Assembly: GCA_951799405.1 (NCBI GenBank)
Contig: OX637354.1
Coordinates: 2,542,001 to 2,606,000 of the forward strand
DNA: 64,000 nt
Direction of reading: 5' to 3'
DNA from: Agapetus fuscipes
Lineage: Eukaryota > Arthropoda > Insecta > Trichoptera > Glossosomatidae
The translations under genes were made by a program, and so were the position numbers. Below, one piece after another: positions 31,987 through 41,794 of this stretch. The notes beneath the pieces are model-generated. The model searched no databases, was not told where the DNA came from, and saw only the letters and a program-made list of their open reading frames with translations. Position 1 is the stretch's first letter, and each line of letters opens with the position of its first letter.

Positions 31987-32303
31987 TGTAATTATTTTTT
32001 TAACATATCGTAACTCGTAAATAAAATTGTAGGTGCTCGTCCCATGCGGAACCAAAGTTCATTTTTGTATTGTTTATATCCCACAAACAAAGAGGGAGCA
32101 TTTACATTTTTGTCCTTCTCTTCGTACAATCACTCCGCACCCATATATCTCGGCATGGGCTTTATTATTTTAGCTTTTTAAGCGGCCCCCCATGGACGGC
32201 CTGCCTCTGCTGCCTTCACAATACAAACGATATATTGCAGGATACACTTTCCCTTCCTGAAACAAGCAGGGTGTCCACATATTTTATTGTAAAAGCTAAA
32301 AAA
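31987..32303. other. Intron DNA
   Basis: No feature recognised. Confidence 0.35.
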
Positions 32304-32713
32304 TATCGACGGTTAAAATTAAGCAATAAGCGACGAAAACTAAATTGTTCAGGAGAGCAGTTTAAAGTTTGAGATTGCAGAAAATGACAATTTATTTTTA
32401 TTTTTTATCATATCGTTAAAATCAAAATAAAAGGCATTCTATGATTGTGGTTTTGCGATTTTTTTTATGTCACAAGCACCTTTAGGACAAAAAAGGCTAA
32501 AATCTTGTCGGTTACACCAAAACGATACTTCAAAAACGCAGTTATTTGCTTGGGCTGAAACAACGAAAAAATCATCGTAGAGCTATGGGAGTTAGCGCAT
32601 TACAAAGAACAGAAAATTTTAAGCAGGATAGCATTCATGACTCACTTTTGACCAAAACGTCGCTTTCCTACTTCTCTACTTTTCTACTTTCTACTTCCTT
32701 TTAACCGTCGATA
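32304..32713. mobile_element. MITE G
   Basis: Inverted ends TATCGACGGTTAAAA and TTTTAACCGTCGATA. Interior landmarks are GTTCAGGAGAGCAG, AGGCTAAAATCTTGTCGG and CATCGTAGAGCTATGGG. About 410 bp, non-coding. TA at both extremes could be the target duplication. Confidence 0.83.
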
Positions 32714-32734
32714 TACTCTTTGCAATCATGATAC

Positions 32735-32780
32735 CATACCATCAGTGTTATGGCCAAGGGATCAAGTGGCTGTTTGATTA
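32735..32780. repeat. Family H fragment (tRNA-like)
   Basis: CAGTGTTATGGCCAAGGG followed by TCAAGTGGCTG matches the start of the better copies at 33975-34110 and 36272-36392. Confidence 0.5.
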
Positions 32781-33605
32781 AATAAAAATACAAATCATTG
32801 TATGTATATATTGTTACGAATATATAGTTGTGTGTAACGTTTGTCTGTGTGAGTTAATAATAAAGTCGGCGAAGTCTCTCTTGAAATAACTAGATTTAAG
32901 GTTCTTATAAGTATAATAATTTGTTTGAGATTGCTTGAGTGTTAAGTAGAATGTTCTGGCGAAATCTAACAAGTAACAATTGTCTATGTTTCGAGAATGA
33001 ACTTTATTCTTACTATAAAATAAGGATCAAAACTTCAGAAATCCACCAACTGCTGTATTGTTTAAGTGTAAAGTGTCTCTGTATCTGAACCGAATCTGAA
33101 TCTGAATCTGAGCCACAAAAATAATGCAACTTCTTGCCTGAATTATCCTTGAAGGCGTTGTATGCGGCGATTCGGGACTTTTTTAAAAAAAAAATACTTT
33201 ATCATAATTTATGTCTACAATTTCGCGTTTTATATTTGATTGCAGAGTGCAGTGGATGGCCTGCCACGCAATCCCGACTTCATTAAATCTGAATATATAT
33301 TACAGGCATATGCTTGTGTTTTTGCGGGCCATAACTTTTTTTGCCATTTCAATGGAAATTTAATCATTTATATAAAAATGTTAATCTGTGTTGCTGTACG
33401 CTAAAAAAGAGCGGAAAATTGAAAGCCGTTATCTGCGCAGCATTAATGTGGACATATGCAAAAACAAACAATAAAAACAAACATGGCGTCATGAAAACAT
33501 GTGTTCATGAAGCGTGCGTCCATATTTTACGTCCGACATTTTTTTTTTTTTTTAAAGAGATTCGTGAAGAGGAATGCAATTCACCAACCTATTCTGCCTG
33601 GCCAG
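32781..33605. other. Intron DNA with a possible LTR remnant
   Basis: TGTTACGAATATATAG at about 32812 and TATAAAATAAGG at about 33017 resemble LTR start and promoter elements, but no second end or duplication was found. The rest (33110-33605) is unassigned. Confidence 0.4.
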
Positions 33606-33607
33606 TA

Positions 33608-33846
33608 CCCTTAGTACGAGTTGCAAAACATGAGTAAAGTAAAGTTTACGGAAAGTATTAAATTAAATTCCTTGACTGATCAAGGTTGGTATGAGGTTGA
33701 CCACCCATACTGTAAAAAATGGTTCACTTTGCCAATGTCACCCCTGTTTCAGGGAAGGTTGGCAAGATGTGCATTATGGGGAAAATCACTGTTTAATACT
33801 TTCCGTAAACTTTACTTAACTCAAGTTTTGCAACTCATACTAAGGG
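33608..33846. mobile_element. MITE 1 with a family C fragment inside
   Basis: Ends are CCCTTAGTACGAG (after TA at 33606) and ACTCATACTAAGGG. 33664-33775 is a plus-strand family C piece (TTCCTTGACTGATCAAGG through TTTCAGGGAAGG) replacing the MITE centre. Confidence 0.8.
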
Positions 33847-33974
33847 TGCAGAAACAGGAATTTATAACACATCAATAAATAATTTATTATTCTATCATTA
33901 ATTGATGAGGCATTCACTTTGTAACCTTTCATTTAAAAAAAATTAAAATAAAAAAATACTAATAATTAAGTATC

Positions 33975-34110
33975 CAATAACATCTGTTGAACCAGGGTCA
34001 AAGTTATGGTCAAATGACTAAGGCGGGGATCGAACCAACGTTGTTCTATTCCAAATACGCTAGAAAGATCAGCCCACTTGCTCCCCTCGGCCATAACACC
34101 GACTTTTTAT
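33975..34110 (-). repeat. Family H repeat (tRNA-like), minus
   Basis: The minus strand reads GTGTTATGGCCGAGGGG, then GTTGGTTCGATCCCC (a Pol III B box-like sequence), then TTGACCCTGGTTCAACAG. The 36272-36392 copy shares the same order. Confidence 0.6.
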
Positions 34111-34118
34111 TCCGGTTA

Positions 34119-34215
34119 TTCCTTGACTTATAATTTGGTATGGAGCTAACCACCCAAACTGTAAAAAAAATGGTTCACTTTGCCAAGGTCCCCCAGTTTC
34201 AGGGAAGGTCGGCAA
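34119..34215 (+). repeat. Family C fragment, plus
   Basis: Left half only: TTCCTTGACTTATAATTTGG to TTTCAGGGAAGGTCGG. Confidence 0.7.
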
Positions 34216-34259
34216 AAGTTTTGTCAAGTGATGTTTCTTTCATTTCCTGTTATGGTAAT

Positions 34260-34515
34260 GAAGAATGACTGACAAAAAAAGTGTACAAAGGGAATGTAAT
34301 AGGTAAGCGTGGAAGGGGAAGACCTAGGAAAAAATGGATTGATCAGATAAGTGAGATAGCAAATATATGGAGTGGAAACAAGAGAAGAGCGTACATGAAA
34401 AGAGTGATAAAACTAGATGAGATGAAAGAAGTATGCAAGGACAGAGTCAAGTGGAGGCACTTGTGTGGAGGTACCGGCCACCCCTAGAGGAATGGCGACA
34501 GGATACAAGACAAGA
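34260..34515 (+). pseudogene. RTE-like LINE C-terminal fragment with (ACAAG)n tail
   Basis: The frame reads MYKGNVIGKRGRGRPRKKW, IDQISEIAN and, after a small deletion, KVCKDRVKWRHLC-type sequence ending GGTGHP. It is nearly identical to the end of the LINE at 23446-24256 and has the same ACAAGACAAG tail. RT is absent. Confidence 0.82.
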
Positions 34516-34519
34516 CAAG

Positions 34520-35010
34520 TAGTATGCTCTTTTTTAGGTATGCGAGTTTTGGTCATGTGATGTATTTTCTGTTTGATTTTGTCGTAGCAATGTTTAATCA
34601 TGGTAAGTTTTGTCATGTGATGTTTTTTCATGTGCCGCTTATGATGCGTTCTGATTTAGGTATGCGAGTTTTTGTCATGTGATGTATTTTCTGTTTTATT
34701 TTGTCATAGCAATGTTTAATCATGTGAAGTTTTGTCATGTGATGTTTTTTCATGTGCCGTTTATGGTACGTTCTGATTTAGGTATGTGAGTTTTTGTCAT
34801 GAGATGTTTTTTCATGTGCTGTTTAATACGTTCTGATTAAGGGATGTGAGTGTTTGTCATGTGATGTTTTGTCTCATGAATTTTTTTTTATGTGCTGTTT
34901 TTGATACGTTCTGATTTAGGTATTTGAGTTTTTATCATGTAATGTTTTTTCATGTGCCGTTTATGATACGTTCTGATTTAGGTATGTGAGTTTTTTCCAT
35001 GTGATGTTTT
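34520..35010 (+). repeat. TGTCATG-type minisatellite, about 115-bp units
   Basis: The best-ordered array of this family: successive units carry TTTAGGTATGCGAGTTT, TTTTGTCATGTGATG, and TTTCATGTGCCGTTTATG. Later units are shortened. Confidence 0.8.
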
Positions 35011-35239
35011 GTGGTTTTTGATAAATGCTACGATCGAGTCTTCACTTGAAGCTTTATACTTTGTTCGCTAATCTAATATCTAATCTAACGTCTAATCCAT
35101 CACTCGGCAGCGATGAGTTGACGCTTGTTTTTTTTTCTTTTTTGGCGACTCTGTCAAAAGTGGAGTCGACACTTTTTATTGCGCGGCGGCGGGGTGACGT
35201 CACGGCGCCATGACATCCAATATTAATTATCGTTGGCGG
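35011..35239. other. Intron DNA
   Basis: It contains CTAATCTAATATCTAATC (family C tail-like) at about 35068 and a GC-rich GCGGCGGCGGGG run at about 35182. No gene was found. Confidence 0.4.
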
Positions 35240-35870
35240 GAAAAACCGCGCGAGCCTGTCAGCTGCAAGCCGTCTCGATACATCATATCCTCAATCACTT
35301 CAGTGTGACGCCATTCCGCTAAGGGTGGCCAGAGTGTCTTCAGGCTTGCCTCCGTTGCTTCCTTTCCTTCAATACATCGTGCGCATTATAATAATAATAA
35401 TAATTATAATAAGGTATTTATTGTTTTTATCAATATGTACAAAATATTACAATAAAAAATAAAATAAATCTTATTACAATAAATACTTCCCAAAGTAAGC
35501 ATAGCATGTTCATTCAAACGCAACTAAGCTACACATACAGAGTAACTTTTTGTTGCTGTCTCGCCGTACTATGTAAGCCGTCTCAATACATCACATCCTC
35601 AATCACTTCAGTGTGACTGTCGCCATTCCTCTAAGGGTGGCCAGAGTTTCTGCAGTGTTGTTTCCTTTTCTTGCATACATTGCAAGCAACTTAACACAAC
35701 TAAGCTACACATACAGTGTAACGTCTTGTTGCCGTCTCGCCGTATGTAAGCCGTCTCGATACATCATATCCTCAATCACTTCAGTGTGACTGGCGCCATT
35801 CCGCTAAGGGTGGCCAGAGTTTCTGCAGACTTGCCTCCGTTGCCTCCTGTTCTTGCATACATTGGTACAT
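35240..35870 (-). repeat. Three tandem LINE 3' ends sharing the SINE B tail
   Basis: The minus strand repeats a unit at about 35260-35375, 35518-35690 and 35695-35870. It encodes QKLWPPLAEWRQSH and a stop, followed by ATTGAGGATRTGATGTAT. The two right-hand units end in GTTACWCTGTATGTGTAGC and TTAGTTGYG, which is the SINE B 3' end. The left unit ends in (AAT)n instead. Confidence 0.75.
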
Positions 35871-35907
35871 GTCACTTATATCTATCTACAACATAAGTTG
35901 AAAAGAT

Positions 35908-36236
35908 AGTCCGGTCGATAGCTCAGGTGGTAGAGTGCTTGCATTCCATGCCGAAAGCTCGGGTTCGAATCCCACCGAGGGTGTCAGAAATGATTTCCCG
36001 TTTCGGTGTTTATTTCAAACCCCAAAATAAAATACCGGCAAGGTTTACTCAGCCTTCACAAGAAATGAGTACCAGCACTCTCGGGAGCTGGGAAACCTCC
36101 ACTTCAACTGAAGTGGTTGGCGTAAGGCCGGCCCCCTGACCTGTAAAAATAAATAGGCTCAACTCGCCACATGCGACCCCTTCGGGGATAACGCGGCAAG
36201 AAGTTACACTATATGTGTAGCTTAGTTGCGTTGCGT
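35908..36236 (+). mobile_element. SINE B, full length
   Basis: A complete copy, head CCGGTCGATAGCTCAGG, B box GGTTCGAATCCC at about 35960, ending GTAGCTTAGTTGCGTTGCG. Very close to the copy at 5537-5878. Confidence 0.9.
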
Positions 36237-36271
36237 TTTATATGTAAACATTTAAGACTCAAATCGGTGTC

Positions 36272-36392
36272 AGTGCTATGGCCGAGGGAGTCAAGTCGCT
36301 TTTCTTGACTAGCGTATTTGGAACAGAATAACGTTGGTTCGAAGCACACCTGGCCCTTTGACCATAACTTCGACCCTGTTTCAACAGATGCC
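36272..36392 (+). repeat. Family H repeat (tRNA-like), plus
   Basis: CAGTGCTATGGCCGAGGG (A box-like), ACGTTGGTTCGAAGC (B box-like), TTTGACCATAACTTCG, TTTCAACAGATG. It corresponds to the inverted copy at 33975-34110. A small tRNA-derived SINE is the likely nature. Confidence 0.6.
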
Positions 36393-36465
36393 ATTAAAAG
36401 CTTCTGCTTTCGCATGAAGACGAAATTAGTTGCATTCATCATTACAAAAAATGTAAATAAGTAAA

Positions 36466-36882
36466 AGTATATAAATTAAATGCATTTCCATTAGCAGACA
36501 CGCGTAAGTTCGCGCCTACACATGCCGCATGTGGACCTATATTAAAAATCCAAATCACAAATCCGCACTGCAACTCACGCTGAAACAGGGGCTATGTCGG
36601 CAAAGTGAACCATCTTTTTACAGTATGGGAGGTCAGCCTCATACCAATCTATAAGTCAAGGAACATACACAAAAAATTACACCTCTAAAATCAACAAATA
36701 ATAACATGTATGGACATCAAAACTAAAACAAAAAAAAAACTAATTTACAAAACCATAGTTCTAACCGCCAACATTACAGATCAACCGCCATTTCTTTCTG
36801 TCCTTACATACTTCTTTCATTTCATCCAGAGTCATAACGTTCTTCATAAAAGCTCTCCTTGTATTATGACTCTGGATATCCT
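36466..36882 (-). mobile_element. 5'-truncated RTE-like LINE (family C), minus
   Basis: Family C module (36466-36660), AT-rich 3' UTR, then LINE C-terminal coding relics up to 36882. It lies head to head with the plus copy that begins at about 36890. Confidence 0.8.
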
Positions 36883-36889
36883 AGATATC

Positions 36890-37612
36890 TGGAGTGACAG
36901 GGTGAGGAATGATTTTGTTAGAGAGGAATGTGGTGTAAGAGAAAGTGTGAAAGTAAAGATTAAAAGAAGTATACTTAGATGGTTTGGACATTTGGAGAGA
37001 ATGAATGAGGAAAGACTGACGAAGAAAGTGTATGCTACAAGAATTGATGGATGTCGCAGAAGAGGAAGACCGAGAAAGGTATGGATGGACCAAATTTTCA
37101 AAAAAGCGAGTGATTGGGATATCCAGAGTCATAATAAAAGGAGAGCTTGTATGAAAAAGGTTATGACTCTGGATGAAATGAAAGAAGTATGCAAGGACAG
37201 GAAGAAATGGCGGCTAATCTGCAATGCTGATTTGTAATGTTGGTTTATTAGTTTGCTACATTTTTTTAATTAGAAATTTTTGACTTTTTGTATAGATTTA
37301 TTTTTAAGATTTTGTTGTTGTTTTTTTTTTTTATACTTAAATGTTATTTATTGCTCGTATTCCTTGACTTATAGGTTGGTATGAGGCTAAACACCCATAC
37401 TGTAAAAAATGGTTCACTTTGCCAATGTCACCCCTGTTTCAGGGAATGTCGGCAAGAGCTGCAGGGCTTATTTTCATTTGAGGTTTGGATTTTATTTGTA
37501 AGTACACAATCAGCATTTGTAAGCGCGAACTACACGTGTTTGTTTGTGGGCATACATCTGAGAGCTTTGAATGAATATATCCTTGCAACTTAGATTATAG
37601 ATTATAGATATC
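36890..37612 (+). pseudogene. 5'-truncated RTE-like LINE with complete 3' end (family C)
   Basis: The frame (to 37237) reads DRVRNDFVREECGVRESV, RWFGHLERMNEERLTKK, GRPRKVWMDQIF, KKVMTLDEMKEVCKDR, and ends ICNADL. After about 120 bp of AT-rich 3' UTR comes the whole family C module (37355-37612) with a TTATAGATTATAGAT tail. This copy shows that family C is the natural 3' end of this LINE. No RT core is present, so the copy is inactive. Confidence 0.85.
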
Positions 37613-37698
37613 CCAATTATTCGCTATTTCATCAATAGTTCATAATAAAACAAACAATTAGAGATTAAGCATATGTACGAATAAGGAGTTGTACTTAC

Positions 37699-37907
37699 AG
37701 CAGCTGACGACGACCTGCCAGATGGCGGAGGCCGGACTATCGAAGCAGACCAGCGGTAGAGCGACAGCTCCGCGCGGACTCCAGAAGGACTCCATGCAGA
37801 AGTCCTTGGGGCCGAGGAGACGAGGGTTGTGGCCCGGCACCACCAGGGAGCCGTTCAGCAGGAGGAAGAACTCGTCGGCGCTGTTGTTGCTGGGGTCCAG
37901 CTGGTAC
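37699..37907 (-). CDS. mthl: Methuselah-like GPCR, ectodomain exon
   Basis: 209-bp exon. The acceptor TTTATTCCTCAG ends at 37908; the donor GTAAGTAC is at 37698-37691. It completes the Lys codon begun in the exon at 39765-39991 and encodes YQLDPSNNSADEFFLLLNGS, then LLGPKDFCMESFW and LPLVCFD. This fits the second half of Methuselah-type ectodomains (acidic F.LL.NGSL..P...L....YC.E.....VCF), with conserved Cys and an N-glycosylation site (NGS). The end (AIWQVVVSC) runs into TM1. Splice phases are consistent on both sides. Confidence 0.82.
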
Positions 37908-37999
37908 CTGAGGAATAAATGAAAATAAGTCGCAAAACCATGATGATTCTACTCTCAGAGCCAACCTAATGTTACGAAGTATGAAATAAATAAATAAAT

Positions 38000-38195
38000 G
38001 GTTCACTTTGCCAATGTCACCCCTGTGTCAGGGAAGGTCGGCAAAAATGTTGGGCTTATGTTCATTTGAGGTCAGGATTTTATTTGTGAGTACACATTTA
38101 GCATTTGTAAGCGCAAACTACACGTGTTTGTTTGTGGGCATGCATTTGAGAGCCTTAAATGTTAATATATCTCTGCAACTTAGATTATAGATGAT
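38000..38195 (+). repeat. Family C repeat, plus
   Basis: Truncated at its left end (starts GGTTCACTTTGCC after (AAAT)n); ends CAACTTAGATTATAGATG. Confidence 0.8.
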
Positions 38196-38303
38196 AAATC
38201 AAAGGATTACTCCTAGATTGTTCTACGCACACTATCGCACATGTATACCTGTAGGTGCGAGTAGGTACTTTGATTTCGTAATAGTATGAATAAGACAATA
38301 TTA

Positions 38304-39316
38304 TATTGACGGTTGAAAGGCAGTAGGGTCAAAATGGTCAAAAATGAGTTATGAATGCTATCCTAGACTTTAAATTTTCCGCTCTTTCTAATGCGCTAAC
38401 TCCCATAGCTCTACGATGATTTTTGTGTTGTTTATGCCCAAGCAAACAACTGCGCTTTCGAATTATGGTTTTTGTGTAACCGACAAGATTTTGACCTTTT
38501 TTGCCCTAAAGGCGCTTGTGACATAAAAAAAATCGTTTAACCACATTAATAGGAATGCCAATAAATGCCTTTATTTTTATTTATTGTAGAGCTGTTTTGA
38601 TTTTAACGATATGATAAAAAATAAAAAAGTTATGCCATTTTTCTTAAACTTTCAAACCGCTTTCCTGAACAATTAGTTTTTGTCGCTTATGCCCTATACT
38701 GCCTTCTGCCCTATACTGCCTTCTGCCCTATACTGCCTTCTGCCCTATACTGCCTTCTGCCCTATACTGCCTTCTGCCCTACATATACTGCCTTATGCCC
38801 TATACTGCCTTATGCCTTTTACTGCCTTATGCCTTATACTGCCTTATGCCTTATACTGCCTTATGCCCTATACTGCCTTCTGCCCTATACTGCCTTCTGC
38901 CCTATACTGCCTTACGCCCTATACTGCCTTATGCCTTTTACTGCCTTATGCCTTATACTGCCTTATGCCCTATACTGCCTTCTGCCCTATACTGCCTTCT
39001 GCCCTATACTGCCTTATGCCCTATACTGCCTTATGCCTTATACTGCCTTATGCCTTATACTGCCTTATGCCCTATACTGCCTTCTGCCCTATACTGCCTT
39101 CTGCCCTATACTGCCTTACGCCCTATACTGCCTTATGCCTTTTACTGCCTTATGCCTTATACTGCCTTATGCCCTATACTGCCTTCTGCCCTATACTGCC
39201 TTCTGCCCTATACTGCCTTATGCCCTATACTGCCTTATGCCTTTTACTGCCTTATGCCTTATACTGCCTTATGCCCTATACTGCCTTCTGCCTATACTGC
39301 CCTTTAACCGTCGATA
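38304..39316. mobile_element. MITE G expanded by an internal minisatellite
   Basis: Left end TATTGACGGTTGAAAGG, right end CTTTAACCGTCGATA. The interior is inverted relative to the copy at 32304 and matches 51456-51941. Normally about 410-490 bp, here it is 1,013 bp because of the array at 38687-39303. Confidence 0.85.
38687..39303. repeat. 17-bp minisatellite, about 36 units, with higher-order order
   Basis: Units read TTATGCCCTATACTGCC with variants TTCTG, TTACG, GCCTTAT and GCCTTTT. From about unit 11 the variants follow a six-unit order (about 102 bp) repeated four times. The seed TTATGCCCTACTGCC exists once near the end of the sister MITE at 51456-51941. The 17-bp period keeps all three plus frames open, giving spurious long ORFs. 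Confidence 0.93.
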
Positions 39317-39740
39317 TTAATGTACGGCTGCGAGACATGGTGCCTATCCAAAAGCGATAAACGGAGACTAGAGGCTTTCGAGATGTGGTCATATAAAAGA
39401 CTACTAGGAATTTCCTGGAGAGACCACACTACAAATGAGGAGGTTCTCCAAAGAATCGAAGGAGGAAGGCATCTGCTCAGGACCTTGTCCGAAAGGCGTG
39501 CAAGATGGATCGGCCATGTAATACGACAAGAAGGTCTCTTGCATGCCATAATGGAGGGGATGTCCGAGAGGACCAACTCTAGGGGACGCCCACGCCAAGA
39601 ATACCTGGAGGACCTGTTGGTGGACGTGCGCTGCTCTTTATATGCAGACCTTAAAAGAGCCGCACAAGACAGGGAAGAATGGAGGAGAAGGGTAAAAGAA
39701 ATTGCTGCAAGCCAATCCCAGGATTGAAACAAGAGAAGAA
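39317..39740 (+). pseudogene. LINE ORF C-terminal fragment
   Basis: The plus frame (39320-39727) reads MYGCETWCLSKSDKRRLEAF, RLLGISWRDHTTNEEVL, RRARWIGHVIRQEGLL, GRPRQEYLEDLL and RAAQDREEWRRRV. This is the standard insect LINE C-terminal region after the RT. It is undamaged but 5' truncated and starts exactly at the MITE G terminus. Its tail (GAAACAAGAGAAGAAG) ends about 25-30 bp from the GPCR splice donor at 39764. Confidence 0.85.
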
Positions 39741-39764
39741 GATGAATATTGGTTGAGTTCTTAC

Positions 39765-39991
39765 TTTTGATACGGGCACGGGTTCTCCACTATCGCCTCC
39801 CACAGGTTGTCTTCATAGTCCCACATGTCTGTCTCGTTGTGGTTATGGAACACCGGCTGGAAGGCGAGGTCTGATGGTCCGCAGGGCCTTCCTCTCGGAC
39901 CCTCGGGCTCCGTGATGGAGAGGTTCTGGCCCATCGGGCAGCACTTGGTCACCACGGGCATCCGGGAGACGTTGAAGGGTGGACGGACCTC
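39765..39991 (-). CDS. mthl: Methuselah-like GPCR, Cys-rich ectodomain exon
   Basis: 227-bp exon, GC-rich. The acceptor is TTTCTGTTGTTTCAG (immediately above 39991); the donor is GTAAGAAC (39764 downward). It encodes VTKCCPMGQNLSITEPEG, FQPVFHNHNETDMWDYED and IVENPCPYQ. The CCP motif, later Cys, aromatic F.P.F and terminal NPCP correspond to the first half of Methuselah-like ectodomains; NVS, NLS and NET are potential glycosylation sites. An alternative start would read through the acceptor from an ATG at 40033 (MNSLLLIALFLLFQ, signal-like), but the pyrimidine tract and poor cleavage site favour splicing. The gene would then have further 5' exons to the right. Confidence 0.8.
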
Positions 39992-40061
39992 CTGAAACAA
40001 CAGAAAAAGGGCAATCAGTAACAGAGAATTCATACAGAAAGCTGTATTTTTTTCAGTAATT

Positions 40062-40339
40062 AAGAGACTCCCTAGATTTCAGAGACTCTAGAGGTCTGTG
40101 ACATTTGTTGTAGTGCCGAAGAGGTGTTTTACGAGCTTGTTCTTCGTTACAAAGCGCCAATACTCAAACAAGACCCAGTTCCTGTAAGACTGGATGGACC
40201 TTTAGTGACCGGTCTTTGGTAAAGGATTATGATTTTTTTCACACAGCGAAGAGCATATTTGAAAATAAAAATTGCATATATTCTTTTGAGCTCCTTCCAT
40301 TTACGAGTCAGAAGTGTTAACCACTAGACTACGGACCGG
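40062..40339 (-). mobile_element. SINE A, minus
   Basis: On the minus strand: head CGGTCCGTAGTCTAGTGG, the shared core, CACCTCTTCGGCACTAC and the tail AGTCTCTGAAATCTAGGG. The B box region is damaged (GGAAGGAGC), so this copy is probably silent. Confidence 0.82.
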
Positions 40340-40455
40340 ACATAAATGGTGTTTTGTCATGTCCTTGTGTTTCTTTTCGTTTCATAGTTACGTATTTTCG
40401 GTGTTGTTTTGTCATAGTGATGCTTTGTCATGCGTCGTTTTGTCACTATGCCGTT
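40340..40455. repeat. TGTCATG-type fragment
   Basis: GTTTTGTCATGTCC, GTTGTTTTGTCATAGTG and CTTTGTCATGCGTCG: a short relic of the minisatellite family next to SINE A. Confidence 0.6.
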
Positions 40456-40639
40456 CTAGCCTGTCACCGTTCTTGTTGGTTTCCTGCCTTGCAAGTTTCT
40501 TAAACTCGAAACATGTGTCGCAGTAGGAGCACCTACTTCCTAGTATTCAGTGCTTTTCTAAATACGGCTGAAGTTTGCCGGTGACAAGTGCAACAATAGA
40601 AACTGACGATGAAGAATGCATGAGAGACTTGCCAAAATA

Positions 40640-41620
40640 CATGTTCAACTTAAAAAACACTAGGTGACATACTTGAACTGCATGTCAAATGTATTGCAAA
40701 GTATTTGTACGAGGTTTGCAAAAGGCCATGATTAGAGCCACAGGCGAATCAATATTTTAAATGTTACTTCTCATTTTTCATACGCCAAGGGCTGTTGTAT
40801 TCGATATAAAAAAAGTTATATTGTTTTTCTTTTTTCTCAGTGTACCTGTGGTCCTTATCGGAGCCTTGGATTTATCAATGTTTTAAACCGTAATGTTTCA
40901 TATGACTCGTCAAGAGTTATCTGAAAATTGTTTATAGCAGTTCAATCCAATGGTCAATCAATTAATTGAAAATTGCAAAGGTATCATTCGTTTTTAATCG
41001 GTCCTGTTTAGTGCCTCTGATAACAATCATAATGTGTCAGTTTCAGGTTACCATGGCAACGGCTTGATAAATCCCAAGTTATGCAAATACCTCATGCATA
41101 AAATAATGCTACAAGTGACCGAAATGACGTCTGTCATGTATTTTTAATTGGCACTGATTAAAGCCGCGGACAAAGCAATATTGTGAACAATAGTTATCTT
41201 GTTTCATTCGATACTTATATCGATCTACAGCAGCTGCATGCCTCTCATTCATAAATTCCTCAGTGGTCCTGTTAAGAGCCTCCGGCGTATCAATTGTAGT
41301 AAGCTCACGTCACCATACCTCCTGATATATAAATCCTATACAAAGGTGTCATCCATCAAAAATACTACAAGTAAACTTAATGGCGTCTCCCATATACTTA
41401 CAATTGGTCCTGATTAGAGCCGCGAGTATCATATCGATCTAAGGTAGCTGCAAGGCTCTCACTCACATATTCCACAGAGGTCCTTCTTAGGGCCTCGGGC
41501 GTATCAATTGTAGTAAGCGCTAGTTATGTGCAGGGGCTCACGTAACCATGGCAACAGCTTGTTTAGCCCCTAATTACACAAAGGTTAAGCCCCTGGCCGC
41601 AATAATAGGGCCTACTAGTA
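40640..41620. repeat. Diverged tandem repeat, roughly 200-270 bp units
   Basis: Four recurrences of GGTCCTGATTAGAGCC-like sequence (about 40730, 41004, 41265 and 41408-41480) are each followed by CGTATCAATTGTAGTAAGC or similar. GTAACCATGGCAACRGCTTG recurs at about 41047 and 41544. Short units are degraded and no coding frame is shared. Confidence 0.65.
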
Positions 41621-41794
41621 TATAACTGTTGGCAGCTCAGTAATGTGCTGCTACTAAGACCGCAACTAAGCCGGGATAACTTACTTACTTCCGAGACCGC
41701 GAGGTGGTGCGAACAAACAACTGTAACTTGCGGAAAATGTATCTGGCAATTATAAGTGTAAGGCTCAGTATTTTCAACGTTAGCATAGCAACTT

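Noticed and set aside
38680..39360. Three long overlapping open frames (160-226 residues) rich in Leu, Pro, Tyr, Cys
   Set aside because: They are translations of the 17-bp minisatellite, whose period is not a multiple of three, so all three frames stay open. Not a gene.
40031..40033. ATG giving a signal-peptide-like MNSLLLIALFLLFQ before the GPCR ectodomain
   Set aside because: The same bases form a strong pyrimidine tract and CAG acceptor. The peptide has no good cleavage site and the ATG context is poor. Kept only as an alternative.
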